This document shows positions 50,365 to 58,597 of a stretch of 64,000 nt of DNA, one piece after another. How positions within the stretch are numbered: the first letter of the stretch is position 1; each line of letters opens with the position of its first letter. The DNA is taken from assembly GCF_010548305.1 (NCBI RefSeq), contig NZ_JAAGLV010000009.1:248001-312000 (forward strand), in the 5' to 3' direction. Below the pieces are notes generated by a model that worked only from the letters and a program-made list of their open reading frames with translations, made no database searches and had not been told where the DNA came from. A program made the translations under genes and the position numbers. This stretch comes from Streptomyces sp. SID13031. GTDB lineage: Bacteria > Actinomycetota > Actinomycetes > Propionibacteriales > Kribbellaceae.

Positions 50365-51264
50365 ATGATCGTCGAAGCAACCGGCCTGCGGAAGTCGTAC
50401 GGGCCGACCGCGGTACTGCGAGGGATAGACCTAGACGTGGAGGAAGGGTCCGTACTAGCGCTGCTCGGCCCGAACGGAGCAGGCAAGACCACCATCGTGC
50501 GGATCCTGACGACGCTGACCCGGCCGGACGCCGGCACAGCGGCGATCGCCGGGTACGACGTGGTGCGCGAACCCACGAAGGCCCGTGGCGTGATCAGCCT
50601 GACCGGCCAGTACGCCGCCGTCGACGACAACCAGACCGGCCGGGAGAACCTCGTCATGGTCGGCCGGCTGATGCACCTGGGCAGGAGCGCGGCGGCCAGG
50701 CGCGCGGACGAGTTGCTCGAGCGGTTCGAGTTGACCGCGGCGATGAACCGACGCGCCAAGACCTATTCGGGCGGCATGATGCGCCGCCTGGATCTCGCGA
50801 TGAGCTTGATCGCCCGGCCGCGGGTGATCTTCCTCGACGAGCCGACCACCGGGCTCGATCCGGCCAGCCGGCTGACAATGTGGGACGCGATCGGTCAACT
50901 GGTCCGGGACGGGACGACGATCCTGCTCACCACCCAATACCTCGAGGAAGCGGACCGCCTCGCCGACCGGATCGTGTTGCTCGACGGTGGCCGGATCACC
51001 GCGGCAGGCACGGCCGACGCACTCAAGAGCCAGGTCGGTGGTGAGCGCATCGAACTCCACTTCGCTGACGAGCCCACGGCGCGTCAGGCAACCGAATTGC
51101 TCGGCGGACTCACCGTCGGACGGCTGGTCAATCTGCCGTCCGACGGTTCGGCCGGTCACCTACTTCACGTTCTGGATCAACTCAGAGACCAAGACCTGAA
51201 TCCGGAACGGGTGTCCTCTCATCGCCCGACGCTCGACGACGTCTTCCTGACGTTGACCGCATGA
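50365..51264 (+). CDS. Drug-export ABC transporter ATP-binding protein (DrrA type)
   Basis: A 299-residue ATPase of the daunorubicin-resistance class. Walker A GPNGAGKTT at about 38-46, Q-loop in TGQYAAVDDNQTG, signature YSGGMMRRLDLA near 134, Walker B RVIFLDEPTTGLDP, switch TTQYLEEAD, and a DrrA C-terminal extension ending HRPTLDDVFLTLTA. ATG follows AAAGGGGAGATC. ATGA overlap with the permease gene. Under likely control of the divergent TetR protein. Confidence 0.95.
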   Translation: MIVEATGLRKSYGPTAVLRGIDLDVEEGSVLALLGPNGAGKTTIVRILTTLTRPDAGTAAIAGYDVVREPTKARGVISLTGQYAAVDDNQTGRENLVMVGRLMHLGRSAAARRADELLERFELTAAMNRRAKTYSGGMMRRLDLAMSLIARPRVIFLDEPTTGLDPASRLTMWDAIGQLVRDGTTILLTTQYLEEADRLADRIVLLDGGRITAAGTADALKSQVGGERIELHFADEPTARQATELLGGLTVGRLVNLPSDGSAGHLLHVLDQLRDQDLNPERVSSHRPTLDDVFLTLTA

Positions 51265-52037
51265 GCGCCCACGAGGGCTTCGCCGCCGCGGTCAGCGACG
51301 TGACGACGATGGTCGAACGGAGCGTCCGGTTGAGCCGGCGCAACGTGGACACGTTGTTCGTGTCGATCCTCTTGCCGCTGCTGATGATGGCGCTGTTCGT
51401 CTACGTCTTCGGCGGCGCGATCGACACCGGTACGCAGTACATCAACTATGTCGTGCCGGGCATCCTGCTGCTGACGACCGGGTACGGCGCCGCGAGCACC
51501 GCGATGGCCGTCGCCGACGACATGACCACGGGGATGATCGACCGGTTGCGCTCGCTTCCGATCCGGAGTTTCGCAGTACTGACCGGGCACGTCGCGGCGA
51601 GTGTCGCCCGCAACGCGGTCTCGACCACGATCGTCATCCTCGCCTCGCTCGCGATGGGGTTCCGGCCGAACGCCGGCCTGGTCGACTGGCTCGCGGCGAT
51701 CGGCCTGCTGCTGCTCTACGTGATCGCGCTGTCCTGGCTCGCCGCCGCGCTCGGCGTGATTGCGAAGTCGGTCGAGTCGGCCAGCGCGCTGAGCTTCTTC
51801 ATGTTGTTCCTGCCGTATCTGAGCAGCGCGTTCGTCCGTACGGAGACGATGCCGGGCTTCTTGCAACCGATCAGCAGGCACCAGCCGATCACGCCGGTGA
51901 TCGAGGCCGTCCGTAGTTTCCTCACCGGTACGCCGCTAGGCTCGAGCGGCTGGATCGCATTGACCTGGTGCGGCGGTCTGCTCGTCTTCTCGACAGGTCT
52001 CGCGACCGTCCTGTATCGCCGCCGGACGACGCGATGA
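51261..52037 (+). CDS. Drug-export ABC transporter permease (DrrB type)
   Basis: A 258-residue ABC-2 permease with six membrane helices. Motifs: RNVDTLFVSILLPLLMMALF first helix, NYVVPGILLLTTGYG, the conserved RSLPIRSFAVLTGHVAA coupling helix, and the late TMPGFLQPISRHQPITPVIE signature of DrrB proteins. It forms the membrane dimer for export of a hydrophobic drug with the preceding ATPase. Ends about 200 bases before a strong terminator. Confidence 0.94.
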   Translation: MSAHEGFAAAVSDVTTMVERSVRLSRRNVDTLFVSILLPLLMMALFVYVFGGAIDTGTQYINYVVPGILLLTTGYGAASTAMAVADDMTTGMIDRLRSLPIRSFAVLTGHVAASVARNAVSTTIVILASLAMGFRPNAGLVDWLAAIGLLLLYVIALSWLAAALGVIAKSVESASALSFFMLFLPYLSSAFVRTETMPGFLQPISRHQPITPVIEAVRSFLTGTPLGSSGWIALTWCGGLLVFSTGLATVLYRRRTTR

Positions 52038-52179
52038 CGACTTGCCGAGGACTCGACCGAACCAGGCGCTGAAAGTGCCCGCCGATCGACCGTTGGGCGC
52101 ACAGTTCGAACCGCTCAGCGGACGGTGTTTCAAGAATCGCCGAATCGCTGCGACCCTGACCCCCGATCGGGGATAAATT

Positions 52180-52265
52180 CGAGATCCCCCCACGTGTGGA
52201 GGTCCCACTCCCCCCGGGACCCGCACGGACGAGTGCCCCGATCATCGATCGGGGCATTCGTTTTT
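52180..52265 (+). ncRNA. 6C-type small RNA
   Basis: Two hairpins each carry a run of six C: GATC...GGTC (about 52182-52204) enclosing CCCCCCACGTGTGGA, and GGTCCC-ACTCCCCCC-GGGACC (52201-52221). These are followed by a strong intrinsic terminator. This matches the actinobacterial 6C RNA described by Weinberg and colleagues (B11 of Mycobacterium tuberculosis is an example), a trans-acting sRNA whose C-rich loops pair with G-rich mRNA sites. TAAATT (52174-52179) could be the -10 box or part of the RNA, so the 5' end is uncertain. Confidence 0.72.
52234..52265 (+). terminator. Rho-independent terminator
   Basis: TGCCCCGATC (52234-52243) and GATCGGGGCA (52247-52256) form a perfect 10-bp stem with a 3-nt loop, followed by TTCGTTTTT. 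It ends the 6C-type RNA and would also stop read-through from the ABC exporter genes. Upstream, CCCCGATCGGGG (52161-52172) repeats part of the same stem sequence. The remainder of the 52038-52374 gap has no gene. Confidence 0.9.
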
Positions 52266-52374
52266 ACCCGGCTCTTACGGTCGCGCGAAAAAACTCTTCG
52301 GTGGGTGTCTAAATCCTTGGTCTTGAATCGACGTATCTGTGAAGGCAGGAACAGAGACCGAGGAGAGGGTCAGG

Positions 52375-52569
52375 ATGTCCGAGAACAGTGCGCAACAGAT
52401 GATCGTCACCATGCTGGCCGAGGGAAACCCGGTCTGGTACGTCGCCGCCATGGTCAACATGCGCAGCCACGACGTGTACGTGATCGGCAAGGCCGCCGGC
52501 TACCCCGACCGGACCAAGCTGCGCCGCACGGTCTGGGCCCGCAAACAAGCCCAGCACCTCGCCGCCTGA
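52375..52569 (+). CDS. Small helix-turn-helix-like protein
   Basis: A 64-residue basic protein beginning MSENSAQQMIVTMLAEGNPV and continuing with WYVAAMVNMRSHDVYVIGKA. ATG at 52375 follows GAGGAGAGGGTCAGG, a strong ribosome site; two upstream in-frame starts lack one. The pattern of two short helices (VWYVAAMVNMRSHDVYVIG) followed by a basic tail (RTKLRRTVWARKQAQ) suggests a small DNA-binding protein like the HTH of recombinases, but no family is certain. It lies alone after the 6C-type RNA. Confidence 0.7.
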   Translation: MSENSAQQMIVTMLAEGNPVWYVAAMVNMRSHDVYVIGKAAGYPDRTKLRRTVWARKQAQHLAA

Positions 52570-52676
52570 ACAGCCCTTCGCCGGAACCCGATCACAGCGG
52601 CCAGCCGGCCGTCCGACTGATCGCCGGCGTCCCCACCGCCACCAGCTACTGGACCTGGATCAACTCCGGCTGATCG

Positions 52677-53516
52677 TCAGCGCTTCGGGGTTTCGATCAA
52701 AGCTCCGAAGAAACGTTCGACGGCAGGAAGGATCTGGGAACCGCGGTGGGCGACGCCGGGGACCAATTCGAAGGTGACGTTCAGATCGTGGGCGCGATAG
52801 TTGGCTTCCAGGGTTCGGAGGCGTTCGATCCGGGTGCGGCCGGTCTTCTCGACGCCGTCCATCCAGTTCGATTCGCCGGGGTTGTTGATCTCCCAGGTCT
52901 CGACGTCGTCCGACCCGACGACCAGCTGGATCGGTACCCGGCGCAGCGCGTCCTCGTCGATGCGCTGGCCGAACTTCTCCTCGAAACCCTTCGTTCCCAG
53001 CCACCAGGGCAGGGTCTCGTCCAGCTCTGTGATCCGTCCGGGTGCGCCGATCGAGCAGGCCGCGAGGCGATCGGGATGCAGGTAGAGGAAGCGATGGGTG
53101 AACTGCCCGCCACCCGAGAAGCCGTGCAGGTAGAACTTCTCCTTCTCGACCGGGAACCGCTCCGCCACCTCGTCGACGATCGCGAGCAGCATCTCGTCGA
53201 AGCGGATCCCCTGGTACTCGATGAACTTGAAGTTGTGCAGATCCGTCGGATCGACCAGCCCGGCCGGGAACGTCGGCGTCAGCACCACCACGCCGTACTT
53301 CTCGGCGAACGGTTTGAGATGCGTGCGGTAGGTCATCGCCGTCCGCGCGGTGCCATGCTGCACGACGACGAGTGGAGCCTTCTCGTCATCGCGGAGCCGA
53401 TTCGGCACGTACAGGCAGTAGTGCAGCCGCGGGTCGACCTGAGCAGCGAAGGTCGGGATCGATCCGCGCTGGTAGAACTGTGCGGTCGACTGGGTGGAGG
53501 GTTCGGTCAGGGCCAT
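52677..53516 (-). CDS. Alpha/beta hydrolase, PHB depolymerase/esterase-like
   Basis: A 279-residue hydrolase. ATG 53516 has AAGGA at eight bases; a GTG five codons earlier overlaps the stop of the preceding ATPase gene (GTGA) and could be used by coupling. Motifs: PLVVVQHGTARTAMTYR oxyanion region, nucleophile in LHGFSGGGQFTHRF, acid in VVGSDDVETW and His in PGVAHRGSQI. No signal peptide. As last gene of the peptide-transporter operon it may act on an ester or amide brought in by that transporter. Confidence 0.82.
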   Translation of the reverse strand: MALTEPSTQSTAQFYQRGSIPTFAAQVDPRLHYCLYVPNRLRDDEKAPLVVVQHGTARTAMTYRTHLKPFAEKYGVVVLTPTFPAGLVDPTDLHNFKFIEYQGIRFDEMLLAIVDEVAERFPVEKEKFYLHGFSGGGQFTHRFLYLHPDRLAACSIGAPGRITELDETLPWWLGTKGFEEKFGQRIDEDALRRVPIQLVVGSDDVETWEINNPGESNWMDGVEKTGRTRIERLRTLEANYRAHDLNVTFELVPGVAHRGSQILPAVERFFGALIETPKR

Positions 53517-53527
53517 ATATCTGTCCT

Positions 53528-54358
53528 TCACTGAGTTCCGGCGAATGCTGCGCGCAGCTCGGCGACGCGTTCCGGCTGCCGGCCGGGTCCGGGCGCGGAG
53601 GAGAGCAGCATCTGGGTGTAGGGGTGCTGGGGCCGCCGCAGGATCTCGGCGGTGGCGTTCTGCTCGACGTCATGCCCCTGGTACATCACCAGGATCCGGT
53701 CGGTCACCTCGCCGACGACCGCGAGATCGTGGCTGACGAAGACCAGCGAGATGCCGACCGACGCCCGGATGTCGTTGAGCAAGGCAAGGATCTTCGCCTG
53801 CACCGAGACGTCCAGCGCGGAGACCGCCTCATCGAGCACGAGTACCTGAGGCCGTACTGCGAGCGCTCGCGCGATCGCGACTCGTTGCCGTTGGCCACCA
53901 CTCAGCTCGTGGGGCAAAGACCCGGCAAGCTTCGACGCCAGCCCGACCTGGTCGAGCAGCCGCCCGATCTCGGCAACTGTCTCGGGCTTCGACAGCTCCG
54001 GCCGATGCCGGCGGAGCACGTCGCGCAGGCACGACTCGACGCTGAGCCGGCGATCGAGCGAGGTGTACGGATCCTGGAAGACCATCTGGATCGCGCGGGC
54101 CCGCTGGAGCCGCGCGGACTTACCCCGACGACTTTCATGGATGGCTTGATCATCGACTAGAACCAAGCCGTCGTCGGGCCGGGCGAGCCCGACCAGCATC
54201 CGCGCGACCGTCGTCTTGCCCGACCCGGACTCACCGACGACACCGAGCGATCCGCCCGCCTCGACCGCGAAGGAGATCTTGCTCGCGGCAACCACCGCGG
54301 GCCCACCGCGCCGGCCCGGATAGGTCTTGCTCAACTCGGTCACCCGCAGAACGCTCAC
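53528..54358 (-). CDS. ABC transporter ATP-binding protein (DppF type)
   Basis: A 276-residue ATPase with Walker A GESGSGKTT at about 38-46, signature LSGGQRQRVAIARAL near 150, Walker B VLVLDEAVSALD and FVSHDL switch. It is shorter than the ATPase at 1099 and lacks the Cys-containing C-terminal domain (ends PERVAELRAAFAGTQ). GTG overlaps the previous stop (GTGA). Part of a six-gene operon that starts with the C45 hydrolase gene. Confidence 0.93.
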   Translation of the reverse strand: MSVLRVTELSKTYPGRRGGPAVVAASKISFAVEAGGSLGVVGESGSGKTTVARMLVGLARPDDGLVLVDDQAIHESRRGKSARLQRARAIQMVFQDPYTSLDRRLSVESCLRDVLRRHRPELSKPETVAEIGRLLDQVGLASKLAGSLPHELSGGQRQRVAIARALAVRPQVLVLDEAVSALDVSVQAKILALLNDIRASVGISLVFVSHDLAVVGEVTDRILVMYQGHDVEQNATAEILRRPQHPYTQMLLSSAPGPGRQPERVAELRAAFAGTQ

Positions 54359-55158
54359 GGCTGAACCTCCAACTCACGATCGGGCTCACGGTCAGGAAGT
54401 CGCGGTACTGCGTCCGCCAGCGCCCGGGTGTACTCGTTGGCCGGGTTCTCGAAGATCGTCGCTCCGGGCTGCTCGTCCACGATCACCCCATCGCGCATGA
54501 CGTAGACGCGATCGCAGTACGCCGCCGCCAGGTGCAGGTCATGCGTGATGAACAGCACCCCGAGCTCACGCTGCGCCCGCAACCGGCGCAGCAACGCCAG
54601 TACTTCGGCCTGCGTCGTCACGTCGAGCGCACTGGTCGCCTCATCGGCCAGCAGCAACTGCGGGTTGATGCTCAGCGCGGACGCGATCACCACCCGTTGC
54701 AACATCCCGCCCGACAGCTGATGCGGGTAGAGCTTCAGCAGCCGCTCGGGATCCTTCAACCCCACCTCGGCGAACAGCTCCACGATCTTGCTCCGGGCAA
54801 CCTTCTTCGCCACGCCATGGACATGCACCAGGCGTTCGGTTGCCGAGTCGCCGATTCGACGGACCGGATTGAGCGCAGTACGGGGTGCCTGGAAGATCAT
54901 CGCGGCTTCGTTCGCGCGGATCCGTTGCACCTCGGCCGGGCCGGCGGACAGGATGTCCGAGCCGCAGACGGTGACCGATCCAGTGGTTGTTGCATCGTCT
55001 GGAAAAAGTTTCAAAGCGGCCCGGGCGGTGGTGGACTTACCGGAGCCCGATTCGCCGACCAGCCCGACGGTCTCGCCTACTCCGACCTGCAGGGAGATAC
55101 CGCGCAGGATCTCCGTCGACGGCACCCGCAAGGTCAGGTCTTCGATATCGAGGAGCAT
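54355..55158 (-). CDS. ABC transporter ATP-binding protein (DppD type)
   Basis: A 267-residue ATPase: Walker A GESGSGKST near 36-44, signature LSGGMLQRVVIASAL, Walker B LLLADEATSALD, ITHDLHLAAAYCDRV. As in its partner, the oligopeptide-specific C-terminal domain is missing. ATG 55158, preferred over a TTG one codon earlier, follows GAGGAAGTGACTTG. Four bases after the permease stop. Confidence 0.92.
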   Translation of the reverse strand: MLLDIEDLTLRVPSTEILRGISLQVGVGETVGLVGESGSGKSTTARAALKLFPDDATTTGSVTVCGSDILSAGPAEVQRIRANEAAMIFQAPRTALNPVRRIGDSATERLVHVHGVAKKVARSKIVELFAEVGLKDPERLLKLYPHQLSGGMLQRVVIASALSINPQLLLADEATSALDVTTQAEVLALLRRLRAQRELGVLFITHDLHLAAAYCDRVYVMRDGVIVDEQPGATIFENPANEYTRALADAVPRLPDREPDRELEVQP

Positions 55159-55162
55159 CAAG

Positions 55163-56017
55163 TCACTTCCTCACGGCGAGCTTGTCGGACAGCCGGACGC
55201 CGACCACGTTCGTCGCGACGACGACGATCGCGATGGTGAGACCGGGGATCAGGGCCGGACCGACGATGCCCTGGATGACACCTGTGCGACCCTCCTGAAC
55301 CATCAGTCCCCATTCGGAGCTCGGCGGTTGCGAGCCGAAGCCGAGGAAGTTCAGCGACGCGAGACTCATCAGGCCTTCACCAAAGAGAACAACTAAGTAC
55401 CCGACCAAAGTCGGCAGCAGGTTCGGCAGCAGATATCGGAGGCAGAGCATGAATCCACCGACCCCCTGCAGCCGGTACGCGTCGACGTACGGCCGGGTGA
55501 TCTCCTCCAGCGCGATCGACCGGGTGAACTTGGCGATCGCCGGCGCGTAGGCGAGCGCCATCCCTAGTACCGAGGTCAGCTGGCCGCGGTCGAACACGGC
55601 GATCACGAGCACGACGAACAGCAGTCCCGGGAACGCGAACATGACATCGGTAACCCGGCTGAGCGCCGTGTCGACCCAGCCTCGATGCCACGCGGCCGTC
55701 ACCCCGATCAGTACGCCGAGCACGGTCGCCACTGCGAGCAACGCGATCGCACCGAGCAGGCTCGGCCGTGCGCCGTGGATGATCCGGGAGAGCAGGTCGC
55801 GGCCGAGCTGGTCGGTACCGAGCCAGTGCGACGAGCTCGGCGACTGCCAGAGCGTGCTGAAGTCGGTCTGCGACGGCGAGTACGGCGACACCCAGGATGC
55901 GAACACGGCGGCGATCACGGCCAGCGCGAGGACTCCGACGCTGAGGTAGAACGGCCACTCGGTCCGGCGGCGGATCGCCAACGTGCCGGCGACGGGTGCG
56001 GACAGGTCGAGGGTCAT
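55163..56017 (-). CDS. ABC transporter permease (DppC type)
   Basis: A 284-residue membrane protein from ATG 56017, which overlaps the previous stop (ATGA); the longer frame is rejected. Family marks are SHWLGTDQLGRDLLSRIIHG (about 63-82), the first loop of DppC proteins, and the ATPase-docking EEITRPYVDAYRLQGVGGF. Six helices. Partner of the permease at 56014. Confidence 0.93.
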   Translation of the reverse strand: MTLDLSAPVAGTLAIRRRTEWPFYLSVGVLALAVIAAVFASWVSPYSPSQTDFSTLWQSPSSSHWLGTDQLGRDLLSRIIHGARPSLLGAIALLAVATVLGVLIGVTAAWHRGWVDTALSRVTDVMFAFPGLLFVVLVIAVFDRGQLTSVLGMALAYAPAIAKFTRSIALEEITRPYVDAYRLQGVGGFMLCLRYLLPNLLPTLVGYLVVLFGEGLMSLASLNFLGFGSQPPSSEWGLMVQEGRTGVIQGIVGPALIPGLTIAIVVVATNVVGVRLSDKLAVRK

Positions 56018-56961
56018 GCGGATCTCCTCGCCAGAACTCTTGCGTCGAGCAACGGATAGATCAGGTCGATGATCACGGTGACGGCCATGTAGGCGATCAC
56101 CATGTAGAGCAGGATCGCTTGCACGACAGGGAAGTCGTGGGTGTTGATTGCCTCCACCAACAGACTGCCGATGCCATTCAGGCCGAACATGCCCTCGACA
56201 ACCACAGTCCCCGCGAGCATGCCGGCCAGGATCAGCCCGCACATAGTGATGACCGGGCCGAGTGAGTTGCGCAGGACGTGCCGCAGTACGGTCTGCCGGG
56301 ACTTCAGGCCGTAGCTGCGGACCGCCTCGACGTGATCGAGACTCTGTTGCTCGACCATCGTCTGCCTCGTCACCCGGCTGACCACCGCGATCGCGCCGAG
56401 CGCCAGCGCGATCGCGGGCAGCGTCAGGTGCTGGATCCGGCCGAAGAAGCCCTCCCCCGGACCGGACACCGCGAACCAGCGCAGCTTCACGGCAAAGATC
56501 GAGATCAAAACCACGGCGACGACGAAGTTCGGGATCGAGGTCGCGAACGTCGTCACGCCGGTGATCAACGCGTCCACCGCGGTCCCCCGGCGCAGCGCGG
56601 AGACGATACCGAGGAACACCCCGATCACGATGAACAGCACGCCGGCGTAGGCGACCAGCGACAGCGTCACCGGCAGCCGGGTACCGAGCAGGGACGTCAC
56701 CGGCTGCTGATAGACGAAGGACGAGCCGAAATCACCGTGCAGCAGGTCCTTCGCCCAGATCAGGTACTGCGTGATGAACGGCTGATCCAAGTGGTACTCC
56801 GCGCGCACCGCGGCGATCCGCTCGGGCGTCATGTTCTCCGGGTTGCCGATCAGGAACGCGACCGGGTCGCCGGGGGCCGCGTACATCCCCGCGAAGATCA
56901 CGAACGAACTGATCACCAGCGTGAGCACCATGGCGCCCAATCGCCGCAGTAGCGCGAACAT
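56014..56961 (-). CDS. ABC transporter permease (DppB type)
   Basis: A 315-residue membrane subunit. AAPGDPVAFLIGNPENMTPE is the DppB periplasmic segment; the coupling loop is LDHVEAVRSYGLKSRQTVLR. Six helices. ATG 56961 lies four bases after the binding-protein stop. With the downstream genes it forms a complete dipeptide-type importer. Confidence 0.93.
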   Translation of the reverse strand: MFALLRRLGAMVLTLVISSFVIFAGMYAAPGDPVAFLIGNPENMTPERIAAVRAEYHLDQPFITQYLIWAKDLLHGDFGSSFVYQQPVTSLLGTRLPVTLSLVAYAGVLFIVIGVFLGIVSALRRGTAVDALITGVTTFATSIPNFVVAVVLISIFAVKLRWFAVSGPGEGFFGRIQHLTLPAIALALGAIAVVSRVTRQTMVEQQSLDHVEAVRSYGLKSRQTVLRHVLRNSLGPVITMCGLILAGMLAGTVVVEGMFGLNGIGSLLVEAINTHDFPVVQAILLYMVIAYMAVTVIIDLIYPLLDARVLARRSA

Positions 56962-56965
56962 TGCC

Positions 56966-58585
56966 TTAGGCCCCCTTCGTGCCGAGGTCGGCTGCCCAGG
57001 GGTAGTACCGGTAACAGCCGCTGGCCGGTACGCCGGTCACCTTGGTCGAGAGGGCCACCGTGCTCGGGCTCTGGACGACCGGGATCCACGGCATCGCGTC
57101 GGCCCAGCGCTTGGCCAGGTCGATCGCGATCGTCGCCCGCTCGGCGTCGTCGAGCGCCGCACGCCCTTTGTTCACGAGTTCGTCGTAAGACTTGTCCTTG
57201 AGCAGCCACTGCACCGTCGAGGTGCTCGCGCCGTTCTTGTAGAAGCCGACCGGGTCGTTCTTGGAGATGAAGTAGTCGTCGCTGAACAGGTCGGCGGTCT
57301 TCCGGACGGCCGGATCGCTCATGTCGTACTGCACGGTCGGGATCTGCGTGATGGTCGCCTTCAGGCCGATCTTCTCCGCGGCGTCGACGAGTGCGTTGGC
57401 GATCACGTTGCGGACCGGGCTGCCGTCGCTGGCGACGATGATGGGCTGCGTCTCACCGACCTCGCCGACGAGCTTCTTGGCCGCGTCCAGGTCGGCTTGG
57501 GCAGGCTTCGCCGGGATGCCGGGGATCGCGTCGTACGCGGCCTGGAACTTCGCCTTCTCGTAGCCCCAGGCGCCGGATCCGACGGGCTCTTTCCAGGCTT
57601 GCCCGAGGCCCGAGAGTGCAGCCTTCGCGATGCCCTCGCGGTCGAGCGCCAAGGCGAGTGCCTTGCGCAACCGGACGTCCTTCAGGCCGCCGCGTTCGGT
57701 CGCCATCAGGCTCCAGACCCTGGTGTCCGGGCCCTGGCTGACCGTGGTCACCGAGCCGCCCGCCAACTGGGTCGCCGAGGAGAGGTTCTCCAGGTACGAC
57801 CCGGTGGCCGCCCCGGTGACGAGGGAGTTGACGATGACGTCGTCGCTGCCCCACTTGAAGGTGATCTGGTCGGTCTTGGCCGCCTTCGCGCTGTTCCAGT
57901 ACTGCGCTGCCTTGGTCAGCACGATCTGCTTGCCGGCGGCCCATTCCTTCAGCTCGAACGGGCCCGAGCACGCGTCCTTGCCGTCCGGCGTACCGAACTT
58001 CTTGCCCTGGGCCTCGATCCCCTGCTTGCTGAACACGACGCCGGCGTCACCGGCGATCGCCTCCAGGAAGACGGCATCGGGCTGCTTGAACTTCACCGTG
58101 ATCTCGTTCGGGCCGGTCTTCGCGACGCCGGTCACGTTGACGTACTCGTCGGACTCGGACGCGCCCTCGGCGGAGTGCCGTTGCAGGCTGTAGAGCACGT
58201 CGTCCGCGGTCAGCGGCGTACCGTCGTGGAACTTCACGCCTTGGCGGATGGTGAAGACCAAGCTGGTCTTGTCCTTCCAGGCGTACTTCTCGGCCAGGCC
58301 GGGCTTCAGCGTCAGATCCGGTTGCAGCTGGAGCAACCGTTCGCAGACGTTGGCCATGATCAGGTCGCTCTGCGAGTTCGCCGCGTCGGCGTCCAGGTCG
58401 AGCGAGCGGGGTTCCTTGGTCATGAACCAGGTCGCCTGGTCGAGCTGACCGGCCGCGGCCGGCGTGCTGTCGACGAGCTTGACCTGGTCGAGGGCCGGCG
58501 ACTGGCCCGTGTTCTTGCCGTCACCGCAGCCGGCGACGAAGACCATGCCGAGGGCAACTGACGCCGTGAGCTTCTTGGCGTGCAT
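56966..58585 (-). CDS. ABC transporter substrate-binding lipoprotein, family 5
   Basis: A 539-residue extracellular family 5 binding protein. Signal peptide with lipobox VAGC (Cys about 20), then the typical family blocks ERLLQLQPDLTLKPGLAEKY, VKFHDGTPLTADDVLYSLQR and KDVRLRKALALALDREGIAK. It would bind a peptide or an acylated amino acid derivative outside the cell. Twelve bases after the C45 hydrolase gene, with GGAGTACCCCC before its ATG. The ligand is unknown, but the neighbouring hydrolase and proline enzymes suggest a peptide or N-acyl compound. Confidence 0.94.
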   Translation of the reverse strand: MHAKKLTASVALGMVFVAGCGDGKNTGQSPALDQVKLVDSTPAAAGQLDQATWFMTKEPRSLDLDADAANSQSDLIMANVCERLLQLQPDLTLKPGLAEKYAWKDKTSLVFTIRQGVKFHDGTPLTADDVLYSLQRHSAEGASESDEYVNVTGVAKTGPNEITVKFKQPDAVFLEAIAGDAGVVFSKQGIEAQGKKFGTPDGKDACSGPFELKEWAAGKQIVLTKAAQYWNSAKAAKTDQITFKWGSDDVIVNSLVTGAATGSYLENLSSATQLAGGSVTTVSQGPDTRVWSLMATERGGLKDVRLRKALALALDREGIAKAALSGLGQAWKEPVGSGAWGYEKAKFQAAYDAIPGIPAKPAQADLDAAKKLVGEVGETQPIIVASDGSPVRNVIANALVDAAEKIGLKATITQIPTVQYDMSDPAVRKTADLFSDDYFISKNDPVGFYKNGASTSTVQWLLKDKSYDELVNKGRAALDDAERATIAIDLAKRWADAMPWIPVVQSPSTVALSTKVTGVPASGCYRYYPWAADLGTKGA

Positions 58586-58597
58586 GTGGGGGTACTC

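Noticed and set aside
52038..52200. tRNA-like GTTCGAAC and TTCGAGATCC segments
   Set aside because: No cloverleaf with acceptor, D and anticodon arms can be formed around them.
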